NCBI GenBank assembly: GCA_037043455.1 | Contig: JAWPHD010007166.1 | Span: forward strand, 1-64,000 | Direction of reading: 5' to 3' | DNA length: 64,000 bases | Origin: Cyrtodaria siliqua | Taxonomy: Eukaryota; Mollusca; Bivalvia; Adapedonta; Hiatellidae | Shown: positions 32,914 through 43,800 of the stretch, piece by piece | How the letters are laid out: each line of letters opens with the position of its first letter | How positions within the stretch are numbered: the first letter of the stretch is position 1 | Made by a program: the position numbers and the translations under genes | Notes under the pieces: generated by a model | Told to the model about the DNA's origin: nothing | Database searches by the model: none | Seen by the model: the letters and a program-made list of their open reading frames with translations, nothing else

Positions 32914-35900
32914 GTAAGTATTTACGTTGACTCTTATTTTATAAAACATACTTTTGTGACTTAGCTACCCACAAAAATGTACTATACATATGTGTCGGCC
33001 CGTCCGAACATTACGTCCGTCCAATATCTAACCAGCGTTATGTCCTCTTCATCTGTGAAATAATAATCCTCCAGTTAATATTTAATAATAATTAATAATG
33101 AAAAAAATTCCCGACCGTGTCATACCAAAGAATTTATATTAAAAAAAAATCCTCTCTTGCTTGACGTTCAGCATATAAAGGGTAGTGCTGGTACTGGTCG
33201 GCCCGGTGTCAGTATAATGTCAGGAATCATTATGTCATGTGTCTACGCTGTGGTATTCCAGGCTATCCTTAAAAAAATGTTGGTTTGCTGTGCTCCGACC
33301 TACTCACTAAAAAGACCCTACCCAAACTATTTTATAGCCATATTCTTATAGCCATTTTTTTGCTATCTTAAATATATTTTTCATTAATTTCTTATGGCTT
33401 GTACTGTCTTCGGAATAAAAAAAAAGTTCCACCTACTTACCCACCTAAAAAGATTTGGGTCGGAGCACAGCAAACTTACATTTTTTTAATGATGGCCCCA
33501 GTGTTGCAGCACTATACAGTTAGAGCATACTGCTACAAGCAGACCGTCGACTCGTGATCTGACTGAAATATTGTTAAAAGCAAAGTTAAAATCCATGCAT
33601 ACGTGCCTCCATGGCAGGGACCAGGAGATAGTAAGACGCCCTCTTTTAGAATACGCGGCTATAGTATGGTTGGACGAATGATGAAAAAGATAATTTAGAA
33701 CAAATACAACATGAAGCCGCGCAAATAGTTACTGGCCTGACTCGTTCTGTCTCCATACCAAAACTATTAACTGCAATTGGTTGGGTCTCTCTGTCCGATA
33801 GAAGACACATCCAAAAGTTGATATGTACCTACACGTTTAAAAATGGAGATTTACCGAGTTACTTGAATGAAATATTCAGTGTTTCCGCGAGAGCGCGTTT
33901 CTTGCGTTTTTGACGCACTAAAATGATCGGCGACGCGACATAAATCAGCTTGTGCATTTTTCGTGACGCAATGAAATTGACTAGGCTAGCAATGAAATAC
34001 CCGTCAAATTATCATCGTAATACTTTCTTGAAAAGCTTCAAATGTAAGGAATCACGACTGAACTTATTTCTATATAATTTACATCTTGGTCTATTATTTA
34101 GAACAGGAAAAACTAATACCTGTACTTTTGTGTTGTCATCGTCATATCGATCATATTAAATCTTATAATTTCATTTCAATTTACTGTTATTATTCTGTTA
34201 TTAGAATTAGGCTTTTGTTATGTTTCATTATGTTGTTCATTTTACAGTGCTTATAATGACATCTTTGTTGCCCATGATTAGAAAATAAAGTTATTCATTC
34301 TTGGTCTATTTTTAGAACAGGTTAAACTAATGTCTGTACTTTCCGTGTTATTGTCGTCGTCATATCGATCGCGTGTATGTGGGTCTGAGTAGGTAGACGC
34401 TTATATAAAAACACTAGCAAATAAAAGCGCGTAGATGATCATGATACGGTCGCTAAAATGGCAGACAAACCCAAAATGAAACATTACGCCGGTTAACTTC
34501 CTTTTTTTGCTGACCAATCCACCGAAGATGTCTTATCAACTAATAATGCATGTCTATCTGACATCACATGGTCTATTCATCAAAATGCATGTCCAAAAAA
34601 GATGACCCCTATATTTACAAAATGACCCCCAGTTTATTTCATAGGGGGTCAAGGATGACCCCTAAAAAATTGAGACCTGCAGAAACACTGATATTCCCCG
34701 CAACTATTTCAGAATCGAATCCATAAGAATCATTTCTTTCTCTAACTTCGTTACTTTACCTAGAAGAACAGAATTATTTTCGAGATCAGCCTTACCGTCA
34801 TCTCTAAAACTTTGGAACGAACTTGATCTTAGCAATCGCGAGGCACCAACCCCTTAGAGTTTTAAAACTAGACTTAAAAATTACGTTAAACCATCGATAG
34901 TAGTATTGGGTGATAGATACCTTTCAGTTCTACATGCTCGTTTACGAAACAATTGCCGCAATTTAAACGCTGATCTCTATATCAATCATTTGAGGGATAA
35001 TCGCAATTGTATATGTGGTGATGTTGTTAAAGATGTTGAGCATTATTTGTTTAGATGTGTAATTTTCAGAAATGAAAGACGGCAATTATTTGTAGACACT
35101 CGTATATTTCATCCTTTAAGTCATCGCAAACTTTTATACGGCATCGACAACTAACTGACGAGGAAAATCGTATTCTATTTACTCAAGTTCAAAACTTTAT
35201 TAAAATATAAACGATTCCCAAAATCCGTAAATTTGTATCGATATACCGTTGTATTTTGTCTATATAAACTGTCGTTATGTTTCTTTCAGCCAGAACGGGG
35301 ATATGGGGTGTTATTTCGGTGGAGATTGGGAGTAGAATGGCACGGCAGAGTTTGCATGATTTTTTTCTTCGTATTTCCTTATCAAGTTCATATTTAGCCC
35401 TTAACCCGCTACATATACTGAACAAAAAAAGAAACTATCGACTTTTTTGCTGGTATTTCCATAGGCCAGTTTTTGAGGGCGTATAAAAGCTTAAACAGCG
35501 TTTTAATAAAACAATGTTTGATGTTTGAAAGTACACTTATATCTCATCATTAAACAGTTTCAAATTTACCAAGCAATAATATTTTATGGACGATATTGAC
35601 GTGTTATAGGGAGGTAAGATAATCAAAAGCTGCGATCTACACAATCTGTGTTATGTTGTTTTTTTTGGTAAGGAACATATAGAGAATATTATCTCTGACA
35701 AATTTCGGTAATTTTCGTAGATTTAATTTGTTGTTGTGGCCAAAATGCATGTTTTAAGAAAAAAGGGGCTAACTCCATTGTGTACTGAACTTTTCAAAAA
35801 CATCTTTGTTTGTTCTGTTGTTGGCGGTCTATCTAATTATTCTTAAAACATCATTACTTTTTTGCCTGTTTTGATGTCTAGAAAATCAGCATCAACCTCA

Positions 35901-36795
35901 GCGGAAATTCTTTTTTTTTGTTCAGTATATATATAATGGACGGTTCTTTCTTTGAATTAAGACCATTCCATTTATGTGACAAAGGGTGTTTTGAGGAAAA
36001 TGACTGATCAGCAGCCAGACATTGTAAAACCTGATCTCGCAGGCTGATCTGGGTTTACAATGGATGCAAAGGCTATTATAGCTGTTCTTAGCGGGTTAAG
36101 GGTTAAATGTTTTGTTACAATTTCAAACCGATAATCACGTACACTTTTTCATCCACAGTGTAGAATTGAATTGAATGTTGTTTAACGGCTCATTAACACA
36201 GTATAGGTTATTTAGAGCCGCCCCAGAGAGAGGGGGAAGGATACATAGGAATCTGGGAACCGTGCCCTACTATTATTATCGAATAGATTCCTATGATTCT
36301 TTAACATGCTCGGGGGATATACCGATACGGGGGATAGACCGATACACGAGACCGCCCGGTTTACGTCCCCATCCGACAGACGAGGGTAAGGGAAAGTGTC
36401 TTGCCCAAGAACACACCGACGAAACTCAGTGGCACCACGGAGGATTGAACAGAGAACTGTAACTAATGTTGTAATAACTTGTAGTTCAATGCATTTGCAT
36501 AATTATGTTTCTATGAATATTGTGATGTTGAAGTGATGTATTGTAACATATCTGCAATAAAATATTATTAAACTGATAGTAAGACACTGTGACTGTGTCT
36601 AAAATATTCTCGCCTCTCACTGTTGTGGATTCGAACCCAATGAGAGCTCGACTTGTCAAGTGGGAACTTAACGATTCTTACGGATGGCGGGTGGTACCCA
36701 GTACTGGTTCTACCCAGGAAAATAGGTGGTCTAAAAATGACGTAAAACACCATTCATTCTTTTAAACGAACAAATAAACAAACAAATCTGGGTGG

Positions 36796-36943
36796 GTTTA
36801 TCGTATCACGTGATTTCTATTGATAGCAATGGATCTAAAATGACATCACAAATGTGACGTCACGTCCTTAGTTGCAACTTGTCAACCGAATGCGAAATTT
36901 GTTTTACGTAAGCTCTGTGCAATTTCAAGATTTTCCATCAAAT
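36796..36943 (+). promoter_or_regulatory. Promoter module P3 (copy of P2)
   Basis: It appears identical to P2 at 29210-29357, with TGACGTCACG at 36855-36864 and the same 79-nt gap to the ATG. If the duplication is real, this promoter is nearest to the terminal exons. Confidence 0.6.
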
Positions 36944-36990
36944 ATGTATTCAAGGGACACCATCAACCGACCCGTTGAGTCCGGTAGCCA
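36944..36990 (+). CDS. First exon, Arg-rich gene (copy 3 of 3)
   Basis: Reads MYSRDTINRPVESGS plus CA, with donor GTAAGT at 36991, the same as copy 2. It would splice to 39753 across 2762 nt. With exons at 39753, 41265 and 41585 it gives the most compact complete model, about 345 residues. Confidence 0.6.
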
Positions 36991-38747
36991 GTAAGTGATG
37001 GTTAAATACGCAACGTTGTTGAATGTTTGCCTCGCTTAAATTAAAATACTGAGTTTTTTTTCTTCTTTTAGCTGTTGCCAAGTGGGTGGGGTAACATCGT
37101 TGAATGGTATTATTGTATGAGGCTCTTGTTTCAGCCAAAGTGTTTTTGGTCTTTCAAGATAAAATTAATCTACTACCTATATAAATAAGTTGTTTGTCAG
37201 TGAAACAGACATTTTTAGTGGTAAATAAAAATACCTTACTTTTCAAAATCGTTGAGAAATACAAATTTCATGTGCGAAAGTTGTTTTTGAAGGGCGCATT
37301 TTCAGCTGCATGAAAAATTTGAAAAAATATTTATTTTTAGAATTTTTATCCAAAAATGGTTTAAAATTGTATGATATTATTAAATTAAGACACCCTAAAA
37401 GTTTTATAGCAAAATATGAAGGCTACAGTAACTGAAGTTATTTGAAATTTCTTAATTTTCTACTGTTTCATCCACAAGGAATTTACATAGGAAAAGCCTT
37501 TTTACATTGGAAAAGCCTTTTGGCTGAAAAATATTTATTTCTCAACCTATTTTCGGGGCATCCGTGGCCGAGTGGTTAACGTCTCTGACTTGAGATCACT
37601 TGCCCCTTACCGCTGTAGGTTCGATCCCTCAGGGGCCTAGGAATCTTTATGTGAGGAAGCTATCCAGCTGGCTTGCGGAACGTCGGTGGTTCTACCCAGG
37701 GGTCCGCCCGTGCACGAACATGATATATAACCGATGTGCGTATTATTTTAATTACTGAGTTACTGCTGCCAGAAAAACCTTTGTCTGAAACAAGAGCCCC
37801 AAACAATACTACATAAATAAGTTGTATGTCAGTGAAACACATTTTTAGTGGTAAATAAAAATACCTTACTGTTCAAAATCGGTTGAGAAATAAAAAATTC
37901 ATGCGCGATAGTTGTTTTTGATGGGGCATTTTCAATGCAAAATTTTGCTGCATGAAAAAAATTGATTTTTTTTAGAATATTTATCCAAAAATGGTTTTAA
38001 ATTGTTGGATATTAGTAAATTAAGACACACTGAAAGTTTTATAGCAAAATATGAAGGCAAACTGAAGTTATTTGAACTTTCTTAATTTTCTGATGTTCCA
38101 CCAGCAAGGAATTCCCAATCAAAAAATCATTTTGGCTGTACCGTATTTATTTCTCAACCGATTTTCAAAATTAAAGTAGTTTTAGTTATCACTAAAGATG
38201 CCAGTTCTAATGATATATATTATATGCGTATTATTTAAATTTCTCAAGTTACTGTAGAAAAACCTTTATAATAATATTATTATTACTAATAATAATAAAT
38301 GCTTTATTTAATGATGGTAACTCAATCAATTTACAACAATTGTTCTCCCTTGAGGCCATCAAATGAAGAAACATGTAACACACAGACATGGTTATATACA
38401 TACAATATTATACTGTTCTGTTATAAAATCAAAACCTTTGGCTGAAACAAGCGCCCCAAACAATAGATAACATATATCACTATTTATATGATTGTGACAG
38501 ATTTACTAAAGAAAGAACACAGCTTGAACAAACAGTAGAACATAGTATAGCAAGAGACAGTCTGGAAGTAAATAATATAAACCTATAAGTTCTAACTGGA
38601 AACAATGACATTGCAGCAGTCCATAATTAATCATTTAAGCTTGATCAACATTAACTCACAAAAGTGTTAACAAGTACAATATGAAAGCAATTGTAATTGT
38701 AGAAGCACATAGTGACCATAGCCAGTGTTATATTATCAAATGAATAT

Positions 38748-38807
<60 letters not shown>

Positions 38808-38809
38808 GA

Positions 38810-38865
<56 letters not shown>

Positions 38866-39752
38866 CAATGACAATAACAACAACATTATATCATAGATTA
38901 TTGCGAAGTACTTGTTTAATTTTAACCAACGCATATGATTCATACCATACAACATCTTTCATCGGCGTATCTACTATTAGGCCATAAAGGCCCGGGCCTA
39001 TATCCACCATTAGTCAGATTCTGTTTATTACGTTTCATTACGTCAGAAAACGTACATTAACGTGACGTCCTTGACTTCATTAACGTTATGTTATAGGCTA
39101 CCACTAGTGGAATATCGAAAATATTGAATGGTGTTATTACACTCCCACACCACATGTTATGTGATATTCTAATACACACGCACTATATAGCCTAGTTTAA
39201 CAGCGTCCTTGTCATAAAAAAGAATATTGTGCCTTAATGTTTGCAATTATGTTAGTTTTATCGTTATCAAATGTTTCAAAGTTTATATTGGTGAAATCAT
39301 TTGGCTAACCCTGTATATTAAAAAGTCACCGAAACAAGTGAACGTTATCAGTTTGTGTGTACACAACTACTGCATTCAAACATTTTGACCGACTCGAAAC
39401 AACCAAAGATAGTGTTATTAATGGGCCATCGGCCCGTTAACAATTCATTCATTCAATGGATTGACTTCAGACTTAAGACTATGACATTGTGTTTTAAATA
39501 CAAATATATATATACGGAATTGTACATGGCGATGCAACACAATTCGTCTGATAATTACTGCAACACTAATCGGTCTCCTTTACGTATCAAGTTATATTCT
39601 CCCCAAATTGGGAAGGAGCCTATGAATAAAAATGTAGGATTTCGTGGGTGCATTTTATTCAAAAGGTGTTTGCTATCGACGGTTACTGTTATCAGAACTC
39701 TACAGCAGATACATGTCTGATAATTAAACATCTTATCTTCTATTTATTTCAG

Positions 39753-40505
39753 ATACAGGGGTGACTTCGGACTAAGGTCCGTCGACTCCCAGTATTGGCA
39801 CCGTCGACTCCGGGACAATTTCTACACAGAAAGGCGCATCAGGTCCAAGCCCTACGATCACCATGTGATGAGACCTGACGACAATTTGAGACGACCAGTC
39901 AAACGTCAAGAGCATGACCGATCAAGGATTGAATCTTATCAAAGTAGACCTGTTGAGCGCCTAGATGATGGTCAACGAAGATTTGGACAGAGCATCGAAC
40001 GACGTAGGCCAGAGGAGCGCCGAAGAAAACCCGCCTCCGGACATCGGCCCGTGTCAAGCGTTGTTCATCCCAACAACCACCACAGCCCAATGGAACAGCA
40101 GACTACCAAAGACTCCAGACAACGGTCTGTAGAAGTCTCAGCGTCCCTGTCCCAACATACACGCCACTACAACCAAAGAGAACAGCAGACGACCAAAGAT
40201 TCCAGACATCAGTCTGTAGAAGTCTTGGCGCCCCTGTCCCTTGTAACCCGTCACGACCACCACCGACAAAGTGAGAAGCAGACGACTAAATACTCCAGAC
40301 ATCGTTCTGTAGAAGTCTCAACGCCTCTGCCCCATGCGACAGAAGTCAGGACCTGCAGACGCCCAACTGTTGAGATCCCGCGACTGAACACCCAGCTCAC
40401 CGAGGTATGGACCTCAAGACGTCAATCTGTGGAGGTCAAGACTTCACGACCTCAGGTTAATGAGGCTAGCATTCCGGTTACCTTCCCCGAGCTGGGAGGT
40501 ACAGT
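39753..40505 (+). CDS. Large Arg/Gln-rich exon of unknown gene (copy 2)
   Basis: The same 753 nt as 32161-32913; the reading found no coding difference. Acceptor at 39752, donor GTAAGT at 40506. Its phase 2 end (GT) joins the T at 41265 to give GTT (Val) and continues VTTADENQ. If both copies were spliced together the protein would have about 596 residues, with the basic SVEV-repeat region doubled. Confidence 0.7.
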
Positions 40506-40697
40506 GTAAGTATTTACGTTGACTCTTATTTTATAAAACATACTTTTGTGACTTAGCTACCCACAAAAATGTACTATACATATGTGTCGGCCCGTCCGAA
40601 CATTACGTCCGTCCAATATCTAACCAGCGTTATGTCCTCTTCATCTGTGAAATAATAATCCTCCAGTTAATATTTAATAATAATTAATAATGAAAAT

Positions 40698-41264
40698 AAT
40701 CCCCCCTAGGCATTTATGCCGCTTGCGATGCAATATCACACGGATCATAGCTGGCAATTGATATCACGAAATTTACTTTTTACTTTTGAAAATGACTGCA
40801 CTTATCTTTTTAAAAGACTTCATTAAGATGAGATTAAAATTACGCTTTGATGCTCTCCGCTTAGAGTACCTTCAGTGTAATATAGGGTCTGATTTTAACG
40901 AGATTGTTAAAAAGCTGATCACATAATTAACCCCTCCAAGGGATGCAGTATCCATAGTTTTCGAACATCACTAACAACCGCTACTCACATCGATGCTATT
41001 ACTCGTAGTACTAATTCTGTCCTGCACAAAATACAAACATTAGCGGTCTGTGTTAACTATCCCCATGAGGGATTTCAATTGTTTTCGTTTTATTCTCATG
41101 TCAGGCTTGTAAAATGCAATATATTCTGTGTCTGTTCCATGTAGTTTTGTCCATATTATAGATTACTCCATTTGATAATCATATCTCTAATTTGTTTTGT
41201 TTGTGCCAGTGTCATGTGTTTGTGTCGTCCCCATGTTTACATTTTTTGTGACGTATTTGTGTAG
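40698..41264. other. Unique intron sequence
   Basis: The last part of the 759-nt intron between the large exon and the next. No repeat is recognised. It ends with a T-rich stretch and TTTGTGTAG, the acceptor chosen because it alone fits the phase. Confidence 0.5.
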
Positions 41265-41365
41265 TGTTACAACAGCAGACGAGAACCAGATGGAGATGTG
41301 GCGGCGAGAGGCGGCAGAGATGATGGCTGGTACCCCAACTACCTCCAGGGGTCGCCCTGTCACAG
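41265..41365 (+). CDS. Third exon of the Arg-rich gene
   Basis: 101 nt: 1 nt completing the split codon, 33 codons reading VTTADENQMEMWRREAAEMM then AGTPTTSRGRPVT, and 1 nt before the donor GTATAT at 41366. An alternative acceptor at 41275 would use another frame that stops soon after entering the next exon, so 41264 is preferred. The product is a short amphipathic Glu/Met-rich helix followed by a Ser/Thr/Pro-rich linker. Confidence 0.55.
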
Positions 41366-41584
41366 GTATATATACAACTCTCGCGTTATTTGCTGTTGTT
41401 TAAGCCCTTTTCGCCGTAGATGCGAATCAGACCATGAAGGCCGAAGAGACGTTAATAGCGCATTTGATAAGAAATGGACAAGTGTGTGACCCGCTCTTGA
41501 AGTTCGGAGCTAATTGTTTGACCAACTGCATTCTGCACAGAAGTCACGTGACATTTTTAATAATTATATACATCTATTTTTCAG

Positions 41585-41721
41585 TGGGCAGCGCCACTCC
41601 TGCTACTTCCGTAACCTCCCGCAAAAGGCCACACGATAACAGCATCGACTCTTCCTCTGGTCAGCCTGCTGCAAAGATACACATCAACAGGAATCATCCG
41701 AATTTCAGGCATTTATTATAA
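41585..41721 (+). CDS. Last exon of the Arg-rich gene
   Basis: The acceptor CTATTTTTCAG ends at 41584. After 2 nt completing the split codon (GTG) it reads GSATPATSVTSRKRPHDNSI, DSSSGQPAAKIHINRNHPNF, RHLL and stops at 41719-41721. SRKRPHD is a possible basic nuclear-localisation patch. No close AATAAA follows except in A-rich DNA near 41874, so the polyadenylation site is uncertain. Confidence 0.6.
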
Positions 41722-42415
41722 TGCAGCTAAGTGGGATTCTGATTATTAGCCTTTATTTTGACCTTTATAATTCACTAGCCTAAATGTTGATCTTTATAAA
41801 TCCTTTTTTAATTCCCTTTCCTGATTTTAAAATTGTATTAGAAAAAAAAAAGACAAAAAAAAAAAAGACAAAAAAAATAAATTAACAAATCTAAAAAAAA
41901 GCATAAAAAAACAAGAAAACAATCATTATTTTGTTTTGTATATATATATATATACTACATGCCTCCAATCGCTTCAAACAATCCTGATAAATAAAACCAT
42001 TAGACATACCTCTACTTGGATGCATTAAACCAGAATCCCACCTATATTTAGGTGAAATACATTATTCCACATGTTAAAGGTACACAAGGCAATCTCGGTT
42101 TGCTTAAAACTCCCGTTAGTTTTTCTGCATATCTTGAAATTTTCAGTCATTAATATTAATTATTACAATAGTTCAAAGCGAATTATGTTTACATATGTCT
42201 GTCTGTTGATTATATTGCAACACTAATATATATATATATCCAAACATCTGGTAGAAAACGAAGGACAATATAAACTCAATATTTTATTATAATTATATGC
42301 AAGCAGGTTTAAAGTCAAAAAGGATACTGTATTAATAAAATCAAGATGCTTATTTTAATGCTTAATACCAAGATTGCCGTCTGTACCTTTAACTAAATTA
42401 TTTATTATGTGTAAG
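41722..42415. other. 3' flank, A-rich and AT-rich
   Basis: A-rich runs at about 41840-41920 with 'aaaaagacaaaaaa' repeats and (TA)n tracts near 41940 and 42225. AATAAA occurs at about 41874. No further gene is seen. Confidence 0.5.
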
Positions 42416-42420
42416 TTGAT

Positions 42421-42423
<3 letters not shown>

Positions 42424-42465
<42 letters not shown>

Positions 42466-42752
42466 ATAGCAGTAGCAGTAGCAGTAGTAGCAATAGTAGT
42501 AGTAGAACTAGTAGTAGCAGTAGCAGTAGTAGTAGCAGTAGCAGTAGTAGTAGTAATAGTAGTAGTAGTAGTAGTAGTAGCAGTAGCTGTAGCAGTAGCA
42601 GTAATAGTAGTAGCAGCAGCAGGAGCTGCAGAAGCAGCAGCAGCAGTAGCAGCAGCAGTAACAGTAGCAGTAGTAGTAGTAGTATCAGAAGTAGTTGTGG
42701 TAGTAGTAGTGGTAGTAGTAGAAGTAGTTGTGGTAGTAGTACTGTAGTAGTG

Positions 42753-42821
<69 letters not shown>

Positions 42822-42870
42822 TTGGTAGTAGCAGTAGTAGTTGTGGTAGTGGTAGTGGTAGTAATGGTGG
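42424..42870. repeat. TAG/CAG/GTG trinucleotide microsatellite field
   Basis: About 450 bp of imperfect (TAG)n with CAG, GTG, GAA and TTG variants, with cleaner runs at 42424-42465 and 42762-42820. The poly-Val frame across it is not a gene. Confidence 0.95.
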
Positions 42871-43680
42871 TAGTTGTAGCAGAAGTAGTTGTGTACTACG
42901 AGTATTTAGTTGTGGGGGTAGTTGTTGTGTGTTATAGTAGAATTAGTGGTGGTATTAGTTTTTGTGGTGGTGGTAACAGGAGTATTGGTAGTAGACGTGG
43001 TGTTGAAGGCGGTGTTTGTGTAGTGAGTGACATTATATCATTATCTGTATATGAATCACAGGTTGTATGCGTGTCTGTCCGTCTGTTCGACCGTATATGA
43101 GATACACGTTTTGTGATAGCTACCCTTCGGAATATCACGACACTTTATAGGAACAATCCGGATGATGTCTAGTTGGTCATAAATGCGATTCCTGCAAACT
43201 CCAGAAGGTATTTACTAAAGTGTTTGGCATTGCATATATGTAGCTGGTGGTGAGGTGAAATTTTACAGAAACATTGCAGGTGATGTTTACTTTTTGTAGC
43301 ATGGCAAGACACTTAGGGATCACTTTGTCCGTCGTCGTCTGTCGTCTTTCGTTCGTTCGTCCTTTACATTAGCCTGCAATCTAACCTAACGTGGCGGTCT
43401 ATCTTTCTGTGAAGTATATACAGGTATACCTTTCCATATTTTTTCCTGTGATTTGTCTGACTATCTGTCTGCCATGTCTGTTTATCTGACGGTGACGTGT
43501 TTGTCTATCTATTCTATTCAGGCCTTCTCCGTCGTCCGTTTTCTCGTTCAAATATTGAGTGAGCACGCTGGTTAGTGTTGTCTATATGTTTCGTATTTTC
43601 TCAGTCCGAGATCGAACGTTCTTTTCCCAGGGTATACGGAACTGTGTGACCATATAATTCATTAGCCTCGTACATCGGAT
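42871..43680. other. Unassigned spacer
   Basis: Includes short 'gtcgtcgtctgtcgt' and 'cgttcgttcg' runs near 43330-43360. No gene is supported. Confidence 0.4.
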
Positions 43681-43689
43681 TGGGACGCA

Positions 43690-43800
43690 CATCTGGCTGT
43701 CCCACATATCGGATTCTGTCCTCCGAGCACGTGAAAGATTCTATATTAAGAGTAGGACACTGTTCACGGATTTCTGTATATATCTCTCCACTCTCTCTGC
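43690..43800 (+). repeat. Diverged SINE body at the left edge of the 54-bp array
   Basis: 'tcctccgagcacgtgaaaga', 'ttctatattaagagtaggac', 'tgttcacggatttctgtata' and 'ctctccactctctctgcgat' follow the body of the 47.6-kb SINE in order ('tcctccgagcacgttaaaga', 'taagagtagggcaggttccc', 'tatccttcccctctctctgg'). It runs without a break into the first unit of the satellite. Confidence 0.75.

Larger units (their letters stand above)
25520..33105. repeat. 7.59-kb tandem duplication, copy 1
   Basis: This segment is repeated directly at 33106-40697 with an offset of 7586 bp, rising to 7592 bp after the CAA microsatellite. By reading the two copies I found only three differences: C/T at 27689/35275, A/G at 32055/39647, and two extra CAA triplets in copy 2. 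The junction is abrupt ('aataatgaaaa' then 'aattcccgaccg') with almost no microhomology. Each copy holds a MITE, a LINE fragment split by a DNA transposon, SINEs, promoter plus first exon, and the large Arg-rich exon. Confidence 0.95.
33106..40697. repeat. 7.59-kb tandem duplication, copy 2
   Basis: Direct repeat of 25520-33105, ending at 'aataatgaaaa' before 'taatcccccctagg'. Its elements, each the counterpart of the copy-1 entry, are: MITE 33269-33488, LINE 33623-33876 and 34696-35210, DNA transposon 33877-34690, mariner-type MITE 35414-35929, truncated SINE 36149-36457, SINE 36600-36785, TIR element 37112-37809 with SINE 37555-37725, and microsatellite 38749-38872. Such low divergence means either a very recent duplication or a false duplication in the assembly. 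Confidence 0.95.

Noticed and set aside
32273..32917. Arg-rich frame as a stand-alone gene starting at its first Met
   Set aside because: The frame is open further upstream to a strong splice acceptor at 32160 and ends at a perfect donor, so it is better read as an internal exon.
41298..41489. Alternative frame through exon 3 (AARGGRDDGWYPNYLQ)
   Set aside because: It needs the acceptor at 41275 and runs to an early stop in the last exon, while the chosen frame gives a longer, more protein-like ending.
42750..43100. Poly-Val frame
   Set aside because: Trinucleotide microsatellite; no start context or non-repeat coding part.
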